A stretch of DNA of 56,705 nucleotides from Pirellulales bacterium (lineage in GTDB: Bacteria > Planctomycetota > Planctomycetia > Pirellulales > JAEUIK01). The notes under the pieces were generated by a model. It had not been told where the DNA came from. It made no database searches and was given only the letters and a program-made list of their open reading frames with translations. A program made the position numbers and the translations under genes. This document shows, piece after piece, positions 26,586-34,564 of the stretch. Each line of letters begins with the position of its first letter. Position 1 is the first letter of the stretch. The stretch covers positions 1 to 56,705 of the forward strand of contig JAIESQ010000034.1 in assembly GCA_019745975.1 (NCBI GenBank), read 5' to 3'.

Positions 26586-27723
26586 CGCGACACGCCGCGA
26601 ACCGCCGGTTGCCTGGACGTGGCTCGACGCGATCCGCCCTTGGAGAGGATTGCTCGCAGGCTTCGCGTTGGCCGTGGCGCTTGTAGGCTGGGGATGGCTG
26701 GCCGGCAACACGCCGAGCAGGGTGTTGGCCGAGCGGCGCGCGCAAGTGGCCGGATACGCGCCGGCCGCCAAGAATCGCCTGGCCCGCAATTTCGAGCGGT
26801 TCGAGCGTCTCGATCCGGCCGAGCAAGCTCGTCGCATCGAGCTCGAAGCCGCGCTGGCGGCCGATCCGCGCGAGTCCGAGCTGCGCGAAACGATGCATCG
26901 ATACCAGCAATGGCTCAAGAGCCTATCCTCGTCGCAGCGTGCCGAGCTGCGTACCTTACCGATCGATAACCGGGTGGCGCGGATCGGCGAACTTCGGCAT
27001 GCTCAAGAGGTCGAAGCTGCGCGGCGGCAGGATCAGCGTGCCGTGGCAGCGCTCATCGAAAGCCGGCTGCTCGCCCAGGTCTCCGACCAAGCGCAACGCG
27101 AGAAGCTGGCGGCGGCCCCCGAATTCGCCCGCCGCGCCGTCCTCTTTCGACAACTCGGCCCGCAAGCAATGCAGGAGATGCGCCGCGATCTCACCCCCGA
27201 CGAGCTCGCGGCGCTCGAGCCGCAGATGAGCGAGCTGTTGCGGCAGCAGCTCCACAACGCAGGGTCGGACGAAAATAGGCAGCGTCTTATCGCCCAACGT
27301 ATGCGCGACGTGCGGCGACAACTCTTCGAAGGGGATGGTCTAGCGCTCTTGACCTGGATGGGCAACGAAGTGGAGCCCCAGCTCGATCGCTTCTTCCGCG
27401 ACGACCTTACCGAAGCGCAGCGCGAGAGCCTGCTGAGCCTGCCTCCGGATCAAATGCGCTTTCGTTTGCGCCGGCTCTACTTGCACGAGAAGTTCCCGGA
27501 AGTCTTCCCCGACAGAGGCTCCTGGTGGGAGTCGCGTGGCGGGCGAGAGCGCAATCGCGATCGAGACCGCGGTCGGGGGCGGTCCTTCCCGGGCCCCGAG
27601 CGACGCGGACCGAGCGGCCGGCCAGGCGACATACAGGGCCGGCCAGGCGACATACAGGGCCGGCCACGGGATCGACCAATGGGCCGACCGCTCCCGACAG
27701 ACGACAGTCCGCCTGCGCAATAG
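26575..27723 (+). CDS. Membrane-anchored, helical sensor-like protein of the sigma operon
   Basis: A 382-residue protein starting at ATG 26575, inside the end of the anti-sigma gene. One membrane helix (about residues 25-45) is followed by a Glu/Arg/Gln-rich helical domain with repeated short motifs such as NFERFERLDPAEQARR and LKSLSSSQRAELRTLP, reminiscent of DUF3106 or CpxP-type stress proteins. The C-terminal tail is basic and low complexity, with two copies of a 21-bp repeat encoding GRPGDIQ (27619-27660). Its place as third gene suggests it modulates the anti-sigma, but function is not established. Confidence 0.7.
   Translation: MASDATRREPPVAWTWLDAIRPWRGLLAGFALAVALVGWGWLAGNTPSRVLAERRAQVAGYAPAAKNRLARNFERFERLDPAEQARRIELEAALAADPRESELRETMHRYQQWLKSLSSSQRAELRTLPIDNRVARIGELRHAQEVEAARRQDQRAVAALIESRLLAQVSDQAQREKLAAAPEFARRAVLFRQLGPQAMQEMRRDLTPDELAALEPQMSELLRQQLHNAGSDENRQRLIAQRMRDVRRQLFEGDGLALLTWMGNEVEPQLDRFFRDDLTEAQRESLLSLPPDQMRFRLRRLYLHEKFPEVFPDRGSWWESRGGRERNRDRDRGRGRSFPGPERRGPSGRPGDIQGRPGDIQGRPRDRPMGRPLPTDDSPPAQ
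27619..27669. repeat. 21-bp in-frame tandem repeat in the third sigma-operon gene
   Basis: Two perfect copies (27619-27639 and 27640-27660) and a partial third encode GRPGDIQ twice and then GRP. The unit is in frame, so copy number can vary without breaking the gene. Confidence 0.85.
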
Positions 27724-27754
27724 CGCGCCAGGTAGACCGCGAGGGAGCGGACAA

Positions 27755-28066
27755 TCACGCGGTGATCTTGGCGATCTTCACGGTGGTATAGAGTTGGCGG
27801 TGTCCGGTGCGGCGGCGCGAATTCTTGCGCCGACGCAGCTTCTGCACGACCAGCTTGGGGCCTTGCTCCGTGGCGACCACTTCGGCGGTGACCGAGGCGC
27901 CGGCGACCTGCGGCCGCCCAAGGTTGACCTTCACCCCGTCGCTGACGGCCAGGACGCGATCAAAGGTCACCTGCTCGCCCGCGGCCAGCCCGCGATAGTC
28001 GATGTTGAGCTCCTGCCCTTCCTGCACTTTGTGCTGCTTTCCGCCGTCTTCGATGATCGCGTACAT
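27755..28066 (-). CDS. rplU: 50S ribosomal protein L21
   Basis: A 103-residue L21 starting MYAIIEDGGKQHKV and containing GLAAGEQVTFDRVL and the C-terminal basic block KLRRRKNSRRRTGHRQLYTTVKI that contacts 23S rRNA. The frame is open upstream, but the family start is the ATG at 28066. It follows rng on the same strand, as is usual in many bacteria. L27 (rpmA), its normal downstream partner, is absent: the next gene is the convergent sigma-operon gene, 32 bp away. Confidence 0.95.
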   Translation of the reverse strand: MYAIIEDGGKQHKVQEGQELNIDYRGLAAGEQVTFDRVLAVSDGVKVNLGRPQVAGASVTAEVVATEQGPKLVVQKLRRRKNSRRRTGHRQLYTTVKIAKITA

Positions 28067-28212
28067 TTTCGTGTCCTGGCTGGTCTGGGAGCCCGGCGCG
28101 AGGCCGATCGAACGGCGCAAATCGCCAACGGGAAAATACTTAACGATCGCCGCGTCACGCGCCGGCGATTTCGGTTTTTTGCCGAGCCGCCCAGTATATC
28201 GCCCCGCCCCGG

Positions 28213-29865
28213 TCAGGTCGAGCAGTCCACCGGGAACTTCGACAACCGGCCGTTGGCGTCCTCGCACTCGATCACCAAATGCTCGGGCGCGGCCCCCTCG
28301 CGGCCGAAGACTTGGATGACGATGTTATTGTCGTCCTCCAGCCGTGTCAGCTCCCGACGTTTCTTGTTGTTCAAGTAGCCGGCGACGTCGTCGGCCACCG
28401 TGACCACGATCTTGCTGGCGCCGGCGCGGTGCGTCGCCAGCATGAGCAGGCGAATCACTTCGATCGCCATGCTCTCGGCCGTCTTGACCACGCCGGTTCC
28501 CGAGCAACCCGGGCATTCGCGGAAGACGCTGCGCTTCAGGCTGGGGCGAATCCGCTGGCGGGTCATCTCGACGAGACCAAAAGGGCTGGTGCGCAGGATT
28601 TTGGTGCGGGCCCGATCGCGGCGGACCGCTTCGCGCAAGGCCCGCTCGACACTGCGCCGATGCCGTTCCTTGCGCATGTCGATGAAATCGTTGACGATCA
28701 CGCCCCCCAGGTCGCGCAACCGCAACTGCCGGGCGATTTCGCGGGCGGCGTGCAGGTTCATCTGATAAGCGGTCTCTTCGGCCGAGTCCTCGGCGCGAAA
28801 GTTTCCGCTATTCACGTCGATTGCCACGAGGGCTTCGGTCTGGTCGATGACGATCGAGCCGCCGTTGCGCAGCGGCACGTCGCGCTGATGGATGCGGCGA
28901 ATCTCTTCGTCCAAACCGTACTTGTGAAACAGCGGCTCACGCCCGGTATAAAGCTGCAACCGGGTGACGTACCGCGGCATCACCATTTGCAAGAACTCTT
29001 TGGCCCGCTCGTAGGAAGTAGGCTCGTCGATCATGATCGAGTCGACTTCGCCTGTGAAGATGTCGCGGATCGTGCGGATGATCATGTCGCTCTCTTCGTA
29101 GATCGGGCAGGGGGCGGGCGCCTTGCGGACGCGCCGCGCGATCACCTTCCAGAGCCGCAACAGGTACGCCAGATCGCGCGAGAGCTCCTTCTTGGTCCGC
29201 TCGCTGCCGGCGGTGCGCACGATGAAGCCCAGCCCCTTGGGTGGATTGAGCTCGTTCATGATGTCGCGCAGCTTGCGGCGCACTTCGTCATCTTCGATCT
29301 TCCGCGAGACGCCGACGCGCCCCAGCGCCGGCATCAGCACGACGTATCGCCCGGGAATGCTGATGTACGTCGACAAGGTTGGCCCCTTGGTGCCGATTCC
29401 TTCCTTGATCACCTGCACGAGCACCTCGTCGCCGCGACGGAGGATGTCTTGAATCGGCGGTTTGATGCGCGGCCGGGCACCCGGGCGCACGCGACGGTGC
29501 GACTGCGGAGAGGGACGGTCTTCGTCGCCGAAGTCGGTGTCGGGATCGCCATTGGAATCGGGCTGTGGACGGCGCCCGCGTCGCGCATCGCCTTCGATCG
29601 GTTTGTCGGGGTCGTAACCTCCCTGGCGAAAGTACTGCGGCTCCACGTCGCTGATGTGCAAAAAGCCGTTGCGACCAACGCCGAAATCGACGAAGGCCGC
29701 CTGGATACTCGGCTCGAGATTGACGACGCGCCCCTTGTAGACATTGCCGACGTAGTTGTCCTGGCTGCTCCGCTCGATATACAGCTCTTCGAGCAGGCCG
29801 TCCTCGACGATGGCGATACGGCATTCTTCGGGCTGCGACACGTTGATTAGCATTTCCTGCTTCAT
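28213..29865 (-). CDS. rng: Ribonuclease E/G family endoribonuclease
   Basis: A 550-residue single-strand endoribonuclease that processes rRNA and mRNA. Begins MKQEMLINVSQPEECRIAIV, followed by the S1 domain (NVYKGRVVNLEPSIQAAFVDFG..HISDV). The S1 domain is split by an Arg/Pro/Asp-rich insertion at about residues 81-135. Catalytic Asp350 (VAIDVNSGNF) and Asp393 (IVNDFIDM) are present, with a CPGCSGTG zinc-link motif at 451-458. It ends soon after, closer to RNase G than to the long scaffolded RNase E. Confidence 0.93.
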   Translation of the reverse strand: MKQEMLINVSQPEECRIAIVEDGLLEELYIERSSQDNYVGNVYKGRVVNLEPSIQAAFVDFGVGRNGFLHISDVEPQYFRQGGYDPDKPIEGDARRGRRPQPDSNGDPDTDFGDEDRPSPQSHRRVRPGARPRIKPPIQDILRRGDEVLVQVIKEGIGTKGPTLSTYISIPGRYVVLMPALGRVGVSRKIEDDEVRRKLRDIMNELNPPKGLGFIVRTAGSERTKKELSRDLAYLLRLWKVIARRVRKAPAPCPIYEESDMIIRTIRDIFTGEVDSIMIDEPTSYERAKEFLQMVMPRYVTRLQLYTGREPLFHKYGLDEEIRRIHQRDVPLRNGGSIVIDQTEALVAIDVNSGNFRAEDSAEETAYQMNLHAAREIARQLRLRDLGGVIVNDFIDMRKERHRRSVERALREAVRRDRARTKILRTSPFGLVEMTRQRIRPSLKRSVFRECPGCSGTGVVKTAESMAIEVIRLLMLATHRAGASKIVVTVADDVAGYLNNKKRRELTRLEDDNNIVIQVFGREGAAPEHLVIECEDANGRLSKFPVDCST

Positions 29866-30043
29866 GCGTTTCTCTCAATTCACTGGTTGGGAATCCCGCC
29901 GCGGCCTGCGCTCAATCGCGCGCCAGCCGGCGAGACTCGAAGGTTGAAATTGTCTGGCCATCGGCCCAGCGTGGCTTGCGCCCGCCGCGACGCGCCGCGC
30001 GACTCGGTGAGCACGCACAGCTCTGCGGGCCGCCGGAGCCTCG

Positions 30044-30679
30044 CTAGGGAGCCAGTTCGATGGCCGTTCGGGTTAAGTGCAATCCGCTCTCCAATAAGTC
30101 GTCGAGCCCCAGCGCCTCGAGCACGGCACGCGGGCGCGCCCCACCCTGCGGGTTGGCCAACAACCGCATCCGCAACCGACCGTCGCCCAGCGCCAACTCG
30201 GCCAGGGCCGGGCGCAAGTCGACCGGCGGGCTGTCGTCGTCGCGCCGGGCCAAATGCGACTCGGCCGCCAATAACGTATCGATCCTGCGGCTCAGGTCTG
30301 CTGTTCGCTCGGCGGGCACGGGGAACTCAAAGCTCATGCTCAATACGCGGGCCTTCTTGGCTCCCGGCGGGAGCACCTCGACCCGCAACAGGTCGAGCCC
30401 CGCGGGGCAAGTCGGGCGTAGCGCCGCGTCGATCGCGTCGGCCGGGCGGCTGGCCGCCAACTCGACCTCGACGAGCTCGTGCGTTCCGTCGATGCCCACC
30501 GCGAGCGCGGCCGGAAAGCTCATCCGTGGCTTGGGATGAAACCCCTGGCTGCGCGACAGCTCCAAACCGGCTCGCCGGAAGATCCGCTCCCACGTGCGCA
30601 CCAGGTCGCGATGGCTGATGAATCTCAAATCGCCAGCCTTGCGAAACCAGATTCTCACACGGTGCCGCTCGGTCGTCAT
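30044..30679 (-). CDS. DUF2344 (TIGR03936) radical-SAM-linked protein
   Basis: A 211-residue protein. The opening VRIWFRKAGDLRFISHRDLVRTWERIFRRAGL and SQGFHPKPRMSF are the hallmarks of DUF2344, a domain that is usually next to or fused with a radical-SAM protein (TIGR03960). No radical-SAM partner is adjacent here; the upstream neighbour is ptsI and the downstream is rng. Start at ATG 30679 with GGAG five bases upstream. The function of the family is unknown; its linkage to rng is common. Confidence 0.85.
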   Translation of the reverse strand: MTTERHRVRIWFRKAGDLRFISHRDLVRTWERIFRRAGLELSRSQGFHPKPRMSFPAALAVGIDGTHELVEVELAASRPADAIDAALRPTCPAGLDLLRVEVLPPGAKKARVLSMSFEFPVPAERTADLSRRIDTLLAAESHLARRDDDSPPVDLRPALAELALGDGRLRMRLLANPQGGARPRAVLEALGLDDLLESGLHLTRTAIELAP

Positions 30680-30789
30680 CGCTCCTTGAATCCCGTGCCT
30701 TGCGCAAGCGCGCCCATCGCGGCGCCGTGCTTCTCCCGTGGCCGTTGGCGGCGGTTGGCCGCGCGGGCTACAGGTTTCAGCCGGCACGC

Positions 30790-32541
30790 TCAGGCGGCAA
30801 ACTCTGGCACGACTTTCTTCAACTCCTCCTTCAAAAAACTCTTGATATCTCGGGCATTCTCCAGCGTCATCGCCCGCACGGCCACCGCCTCGCACTGCGG
30901 GATGGTGACGCTACGACACACCTGCTTGATTTCGGGGATGGCGGCAGGCGTGACGCTCAATTGCCGCAACCCCAACCCCAGCAACAGCATCGTATAAGTC
31001 GTGCTGCTGCTCATCTGCCCGCACACGTTGACGGGTATTCCGCGGCGCCGTCCAGCACGGATGGCCATTTCGATCAACTTGAGCACGGCCGGGTCGCTGG
31101 CGTTGTAAAGCCCGGCGACCGCCGCATTGTCGCGGTCGACCGCCAGCGTGTACTGAATCAGGTCGTTGGTCCCAATGCTCAGGAAGTCGATCTCCTCGAC
31201 GAACCGTTCGATCATGATCACGGCCGAGGGGGTCTCGACCATCATGCCCACCGGAATATCGCGGCGGAACTCGATGCCGTGCTCTTCGAGATCTTCCATG
31301 ACGTCGGCCAACACCATCTTGGCCTGGCGCAGCTCGAGCAGCGTGGAGACCAGCGGGAACATGAACCGCACATTGCCCAGCACGCTGGCTTTGAGAATCG
31401 CGCGCAACTGGGTGCGGAACACCGGCAAGTTGCGCAGCGACACCCGAATGCTGCGCAGCCCCAGGAAAGGATTGCGTTCGATCGGCTCGGTGAGGCCGCA
31501 GGGGACTTTGTCCGCCCCCAGGTCGAGCGTGCGAATCGTGACCGGGCAGCGCGGCATTGCGCGGACCACGTGCGAGTAGGCTTCGAAGTGCGTTTCCTCG
31601 GTCGGCTCGACGTCGGACCCCAGATACAAGAACTCGGTGCGATACAACCCCACGCCGTCGGCGCCGCGCTCCAGGCAATGCTCAATTTCATGTGGAAACT
31701 CGATGTTCCCCATCAGTTCGACGCGTACGCCGTCGGCCGTTTCGGCCGGCAAGTTGCGCAGCGACTGCAGCCGCACGGCCAGCGAGCGCGTGTCTTCGGC
31801 CTCTTGCCGGTAGCGGGCGAGGGTCTCCTCGTCGGGGTGCAGAATGACCTCGCCCCGGTTGCCGTCGATAATCACCAGCTCGCCGCCGGAGACGTCGGTC
31901 AGGAATAGCCCCATCCCCACGACCGCCGGAATCTCGAGTGCTCCGGCGACGATCGCGGTGTGGCTGCCCGGCCCGCCCAACTCGGTGACAAAGCCGCGCA
32001 CGAAGCGGCGATCGAGATTGGCGGTTTCGCTGGGCGTGAGATTGTGAGCCAGCACCAGCACCGGCGACGTGAGCTGCGCCAGCACTTCGCGCCGCACGCC
32101 CAGCAGGTTGCGCAACAGCAGTTTCTCGATGTCGGCGATATCGTTGGTGCGATCGGCCAGGTAGCTCGATTCGAGCGACTCGAAGACCTTGGCGTAGCGG
32201 CGCAACGCGCGGCTCACGGCATATTCGGCCGAGTACTGCCGGTGCCGGATCAGCTCTTCAAGCTCGCTGCGCAGCCGCGGATCGCGGAGCATCTGCAAGT
32301 GGGCTTCGAAGATGGCGCCGTATTGGCTGCCGAGCTGGCGATCGACCGAGTCGCGGTTGTTGGTGATCTCGCTGGCCGAAGTTTCAATGGCCAGCGCCAA
32401 GCGTTCAATTTCGCCGTCGACCGCGTCGCGCGCAAGGAACCGCCGGGGGATGCGAAATCCCTCGTTGTCGATCACCAGCGCTTCCCCGATGGCTACGCCC
32501 GGAGAAACGGCGATCCCATGGAGTCGTTGCGGCCGTTGCAT
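30790..32541 (-). CDS. ptsI: Phosphoenolpyruvate-protein phosphotransferase (EI)
   Basis: A 583-residue enzyme I. It takes phosphate from PEP and passes it to HPr. Phosphorylated His194 sits in GGPGSHTAIVA; the PEP-binding barrel has GVGLYRTEFLYL, TIRTLDLGADK, GMMVETPSAV and SIGTNDLIQYTLAVDRDN, and a conserved Cys in VNVCGQMSS. No N-terminal GAF domain, so it is the EI type rather than PtsP. ATG 32541 is the family start. HPr lies 274 bp upstream with no recognised gene between. Confidence 0.95.
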   Translation of the reverse strand: MQRPQRLHGIAVSPGVAIGEALVIDNEGFRIPRRFLARDAVDGEIERLALAIETSASEITNNRDSVDRQLGSQYGAIFEAHLQMLRDPRLRSELEELIRHRQYSAEYAVSRALRRYAKVFESLESSYLADRTNDIADIEKLLLRNLLGVRREVLAQLTSPVLVLAHNLTPSETANLDRRFVRGFVTELGGPGSHTAIVAGALEIPAVVGMGLFLTDVSGGELVIIDGNRGEVILHPDEETLARYRQEAEDTRSLAVRLQSLRNLPAETADGVRVELMGNIEFPHEIEHCLERGADGVGLYRTEFLYLGSDVEPTEETHFEAYSHVVRAMPRCPVTIRTLDLGADKVPCGLTEPIERNPFLGLRSIRVSLRNLPVFRTQLRAILKASVLGNVRFMFPLVSTLLELRQAKMVLADVMEDLEEHGIEFRRDIPVGMMVETPSAVIMIERFVEEIDFLSIGTNDLIQYTLAVDRDNAAVAGLYNASDPAVLKLIEMAIRAGRRRGIPVNVCGQMSSSTTYTMLLLGLGLRQLSVTPAAIPEIKQVCRSVTIPQCEAVAVRAMTLENARDIKSFLKEELKKVVPEFAA

Positions 32542-32815
32542 GGCGTCTGGGCGAGGTGCGCTTGCGAGTGTCGGGTCGTTGCCGGGAGTCCGGTCCGCGG
32601 CCGTTGCGCCTCGGCGCCGGAGAGGGCCGGTCTCCTGGAAACGACAACCTGACGGCGCCGGGCAGGGCCTCGCACAGCAGAGGCCGGCAACCGGTCGCAT
32701 CGCACACCGCACTGGCACGCCGCGCGATCACCCACGCCCCATCGTGGGCCGGTGATCTGAGACCGGAAATTCACTTGTCGATTTGGCTCGATCATGGTCG
32801 TGAGTGGTGGCTGGT

Positions 32816-33133
32816 TCAGCCTTCTTCGGCAAAACCCTGTTCGAACAGCCTGGCCAGGGCCTCGACCGCCGGCGCCGCATCGGGGCCGTGCGCTTCGAGC
32901 ACCAGGGTTGCGCCGGCAAAGGCGCCCAGGCTCATGATTTCCAAAATGCTCTTGCAGTCGGCACGCTGGTTCCCGTGCACGATCTCAACTTTGGTCTGGA
33001 ACTGACTGGCCAGTTTGACCAGCAGATCGGCCGGTCGGGCGTGCAACCCCTGCGCGTTGACGACCGTAACCGCGCGCGCAACGGTGTCTGGATTTCTGCC
33101 GTCGCCCATTCGGCTTTCGCTAAGCTCGGTCAC
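32816..33133 (-). CDS. ptsH: HPr phosphocarrier protein
   Basis: A 105-residue HPr with the phosphorylated His31 in QGLHARPADLL and the regulatory Ser62 in CKSILEIMSLG. The N terminus is about 15 residues longer than usual; a second ATG at 33109 would give a shorter form. HPr accepts phosphate from EI and passes it to EIIA. No HPr kinase gene is in the window, so use of Ser62 is unknown. Confidence 0.94.
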   Translation of the reverse strand: MTELSESRMGDGRNPDTVARAVTVVNAQGLHARPADLLVKLASQFQTKVEIVHGNQRADCKSILEIMSLGAFAGATLVLEAHGPDAAPAVEALARLFEQGFAEEG

Positions 33134-33217
33134 GAGTGATTCAAGTAGGTGAATTGGATGTCCCTGCGCTCGGTGGCCGCTAACGAACCGGCCCCCGCAA
33201 TTGGCGCCACGGAAAGC

Positions 33218-33694
33218 TCAGGTTCCGAATTGGTGGTTGTCGGCCTCGTCGAGCAATTGCAGGATCTCATCCGATCCCCGCGCTTGCTTCAGAAACCGGC
33301 AGAACGTGTCGTCGCGAAGTTGACGAGAGATGTTTTCGAGCGCCCGCAGGTGATCGCCGGGGCGATCGGGGGGCGAGATCAGCAGAAACAAAAGCTGGAC
33401 CTTTTCGCCGTCCAGGCTGTGAAAGTCGACACCCGAAGCGCTCACTCCCACCGTGGCCACGAGCCGATTGACGCCCGGGTGCTTCGTGTGCGGGACCGCC
33501 ACGCCACGGCCGATCCCGGTGCTTCCCAGCTCTTCGCGCTTGAGAATCGCTTTGACGATGCTCTCGAATTCGTTCTCGTTGATTTCACCGGCATCCAGCA
33601 GTGCTCGCGTCATTTCGCGAATGACCGCTTCCTTGTCTTCCGATACCAGGCCGGCTCGGACCGCCTTGCGGCTCACGAAGTCTGCGAACTTCAT
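33218..33694 (-). CDS. ptsN: EIIA domain of the nitrogen-type PTS
   Basis: A 158-residue PTS EIIA of the fructose/nitrogen type, with the phosphorylated His69 in GRGVAVPHTKH and the surrounding LLFLLISPPDRPGDHLRALENI. It stands alone with no EIIB or EIIC, the mark of PtsN, which has regulatory rather than transport duties. Sits between hpf and ptsH in the same direction, the arrangement also seen in the rpoN-hpf-ptsN clusters of Proteobacteria. ATG 33694 has GGAAAGG upstream. Confidence 0.92.
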   Translation of the reverse strand: MKFADFVSRKAVRAGLVSEDKEAVIREMTRALLDAGEINENEFESIVKAILKREELGSTGIGRGVAVPHTKHPGVNRLVATVGVSASGVDFHSLDGEKVQLLFLLISPPDRPGDHLRALENISRQLRDDTFCRFLKQARGSDEILQLLDEADNHQFGT

Positions 33695-33835
33695 GCACCA
33701 TTTCCTTTCCCTCCGGAATCACTCGCCGCGGCAGCCGGGGAAGCTGACAGGCCATAGCGTGGCAGCGACCGGCGCGAATGCTGCTTCTCGCGTGCCGAAG
33801 CGCGCTCGGCGCGGCGTCGCTTCGCCAGAGTCGGC

Positions 33836-34216
33836 TCAAGTGCCCGCCTCTGGTTCGGCCTGCACCCCTTCGGCGCGCGCTCCTTCGGCCCGCACCCCTT
33901 CGGAGCGAGGGCCCAAGTTGCGATGGTGATCCTGGACTTTCTCTTTGTACTTGCGGAGTTGTTGTTCGAGCTTGTGAATGGAGGTGTCGACCGCGGCCAT
34001 CAAGTCTTCGGAACGCTCCGTCGCGACGAAATCGTGCTTGTGTTCCGCCGACACCCGCAAGTCGACCTCGGGTGTGTCTCGATGAGCCAGGTCGACGGTG
34101 ATCTCGATCGCCGTGAGCCGTTCGAATACTCGCACCAGCTTTTCGACCTTGGCCTTGATCTTGTCTCGGGTGGCCTCGCTCAATTGCCCGTGGCGCGACG
34201 AGATGTTGATCTGCAC
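33836..34216 (-). CDS. hpf: Ribosome hibernation-promoting factor (HPF/RaiA family)
   Basis: A 126-residue protein. The first 98 residues are the HPF/RaiA fold (MQINISSRHGQLSEATRDKI, VDLAHRDTPEVDLRV, HDFVATERSEDLMAAVDTSIHKLEQQLRKYKEK). It binds the small ribosomal subunit in slow growth. The last 22 residues repeat RAEG/VRAEG-like units and look disordered. It lacks the C-terminal dimerisation domain of long HPF, so it is of the short type. AGGAG lies before the ATG at 34216. First gene of the hpf-ptsN-ptsH-ptsI block. Confidence 0.92.
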   Translation of the reverse strand: MQINISSRHGQLSEATRDKIKAKVEKLVRVFERLTAIEITVDLAHRDTPEVDLRVSAEHKHDFVATERSEDLMAAVDTSIHKLEQQLRKYKEKVQDHHRNLGPRSEGVRAEGARAEGVQAEPEAGT

Positions 34217-34564
34217 CGGGATAGGCTCCTTCGTTAAACCCGCTTGGCATCGCCAGTTACGTCGGCACGCCAGGCGAGCAATCTGATTTTAGCGATTCCC
34301 CTTCGCGGCGGCAAACCGGACGAGCCCGCTGGTGAGGCAAAAACGTGGAGAATCGCGCTGGGGCTCGCGACCCGCAGGCCGCGGGTAATACGACGCGTTA
34401 ATGCCAGTCTAGCTTTTCTCAGCCGTGGTCGCGCACGACGAACCCGTCGCGGAGCGTGGCGATGCGGCCGCCAAAACACGGAATAAACGAGGCCGCGCGC
34501 CTGACGACGCGCGACGGCTCTTCGGCCGCAATTCCGGCCCGGCGTCTTGATTGGCCAGCCGCGT
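34217..34564. other. Gene-free stretch upstream of hpf
   Basis: This 348-bp stretch holds the upstream region of hpf (minus strand) and the end of the large anti-sigma-like gene. The AGGAG of hpf is at its lower end. I see no gene, terminator or strong repeat. A TAAAAT on the minus strand near 34290 is a weak promoter candidate. Confidence 0.4.

Noticed and set aside
28279-29850. Long plus-strand open frame over rng
   Set aside because: Shadow of the ribonuclease gene, whose catalytic residues are all in the minus frame.
30700-31908. Plus-strand open frame over ptsI
   Set aside because: Antisense to a fully conserved enzyme I.
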